The notes under the pieces were generated by a model, which worked only from the letters and a program-made list of their open reading frames with translations, had not been told where the DNA came from and ran no database searches. A stretch of DNA of 5,766 bases from positions 1 through 5,766 of the forward strand of contig JAKEEJ010000111.1 in assembly GCA_022616655.1 (NCBI GenBank), read 5' to 3'. Origin of the DNA: Nevskiales bacterium. GTDB lineage: Bacteria > Pseudomonadota > Gammaproteobacteria > Nevskiales > Nevskiaceae. This document shows, piece by piece, positions 5,695 through 5,766 of this stretch. Position numbers and translations under genes: made by a program. Numbering within the stretch: the first letter of the stretch is position 1; each line of letters starts with the position of its first letter.

Positions 5695-5766
5695 GGGGCG
5701 GTAGCTCAGCTGGGAGAGCGCTGCGTTCGCAATGCAGAGGTCGAGGGTTCGATCCCCTTCCGCTCC
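5695..5766 (+). tRNA. tRNA-Ala, anticodon CGC (lacks only the discriminator base and CCA, beyond the edge)
   Basis: Bases 1-72 of the cloverleaf are present. The acceptor GGGGCGG (5695-5701) pairs with CCGCTCC (5760-5766), including the G3-U70 wobble that is the identity element for alanyl-tRNA synthetase. The D arm is GCTC-AGCTGGGA-GAGC, the anticodon stem CTGCG/TGCAG (with one G-U), the loop TTCGCAA with anticodon CGC, the variable loop AGGTC, and the T arm GAGGG-TTCGATC-CCCTT. It reads GCG alanine codons. The window ends exactly before position 73, so whether CCA is encoded cannot be seen. Confidence 0.96.

Overview
The window looks like a chromosomal housekeeping stretch from a GC-rich proteobacterium, most likely a gammaproteobacterium. 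The evidence is a proteobacterial-type ClpB N-terminus behind a sigma-32-like promoter, a protein resembling the Pseudomonas PA3496 family, a proteobacterial-style long NfeD paired with a slipin, an FNR/Anr-like box, and a tRNA-Ala with a CGC anticodon. I cannot name the genus. There is no sign of a phage, IS element, CRISPR array or other mobile DNA.

Layout, left to right: (1) the first 113 codons of clpB on the minus strand, running off the left edge; (2) a short divergent intergenic region with a good sigma-32-type promoter for clpB, whose -35 element ends 3 bp before the next gene; (3) a LOG-family nucleotide phosphoribohydrolase-like gene (+); (4) a convergent minus-strand gene for a small bipolar protein, with an acidic N-terminus, a PA3496-like core and a histone H1-like basic tail; (5) an AT-rich divergent regulatory region containing an 8-bp inverted repeat, an FNR-like box and a TATACT -10 element; (6) a plus-strand run of nfeD (membrane ClpP-class protease), slipin (SPFH protein) and a TPR lipoprotein gene; (7) a perfect hairpin in the 33-bp convergent spacer; (8) a minus-strand TIGR04282/DUF2064-type glycosyltransferase gene; (9) tRNA-Ala(CGC) with its own promoter, cut by the right edge just before the discriminator base.

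The functional core is the nfeD-slipin pair, a widespread membrane-quality-control module in which the NfeD protease is thought to act on the slipin C-terminus. The lipoprotein follows after 38 bp with a strong ribosome binding site and may be co-transcribed. The most notable regulatory reading is that an FNR/Anr-type site is centred at -41.5 relative to the start predicted from the TATACT element. That is the textbook class II activation geometry, and it would place this envelope module under oxygen-responsive control. It also argues that nfeD starts at 1897 (or 1909) rather than at the upstream ATG at 1825. This is inference from sequence and has not been tested.
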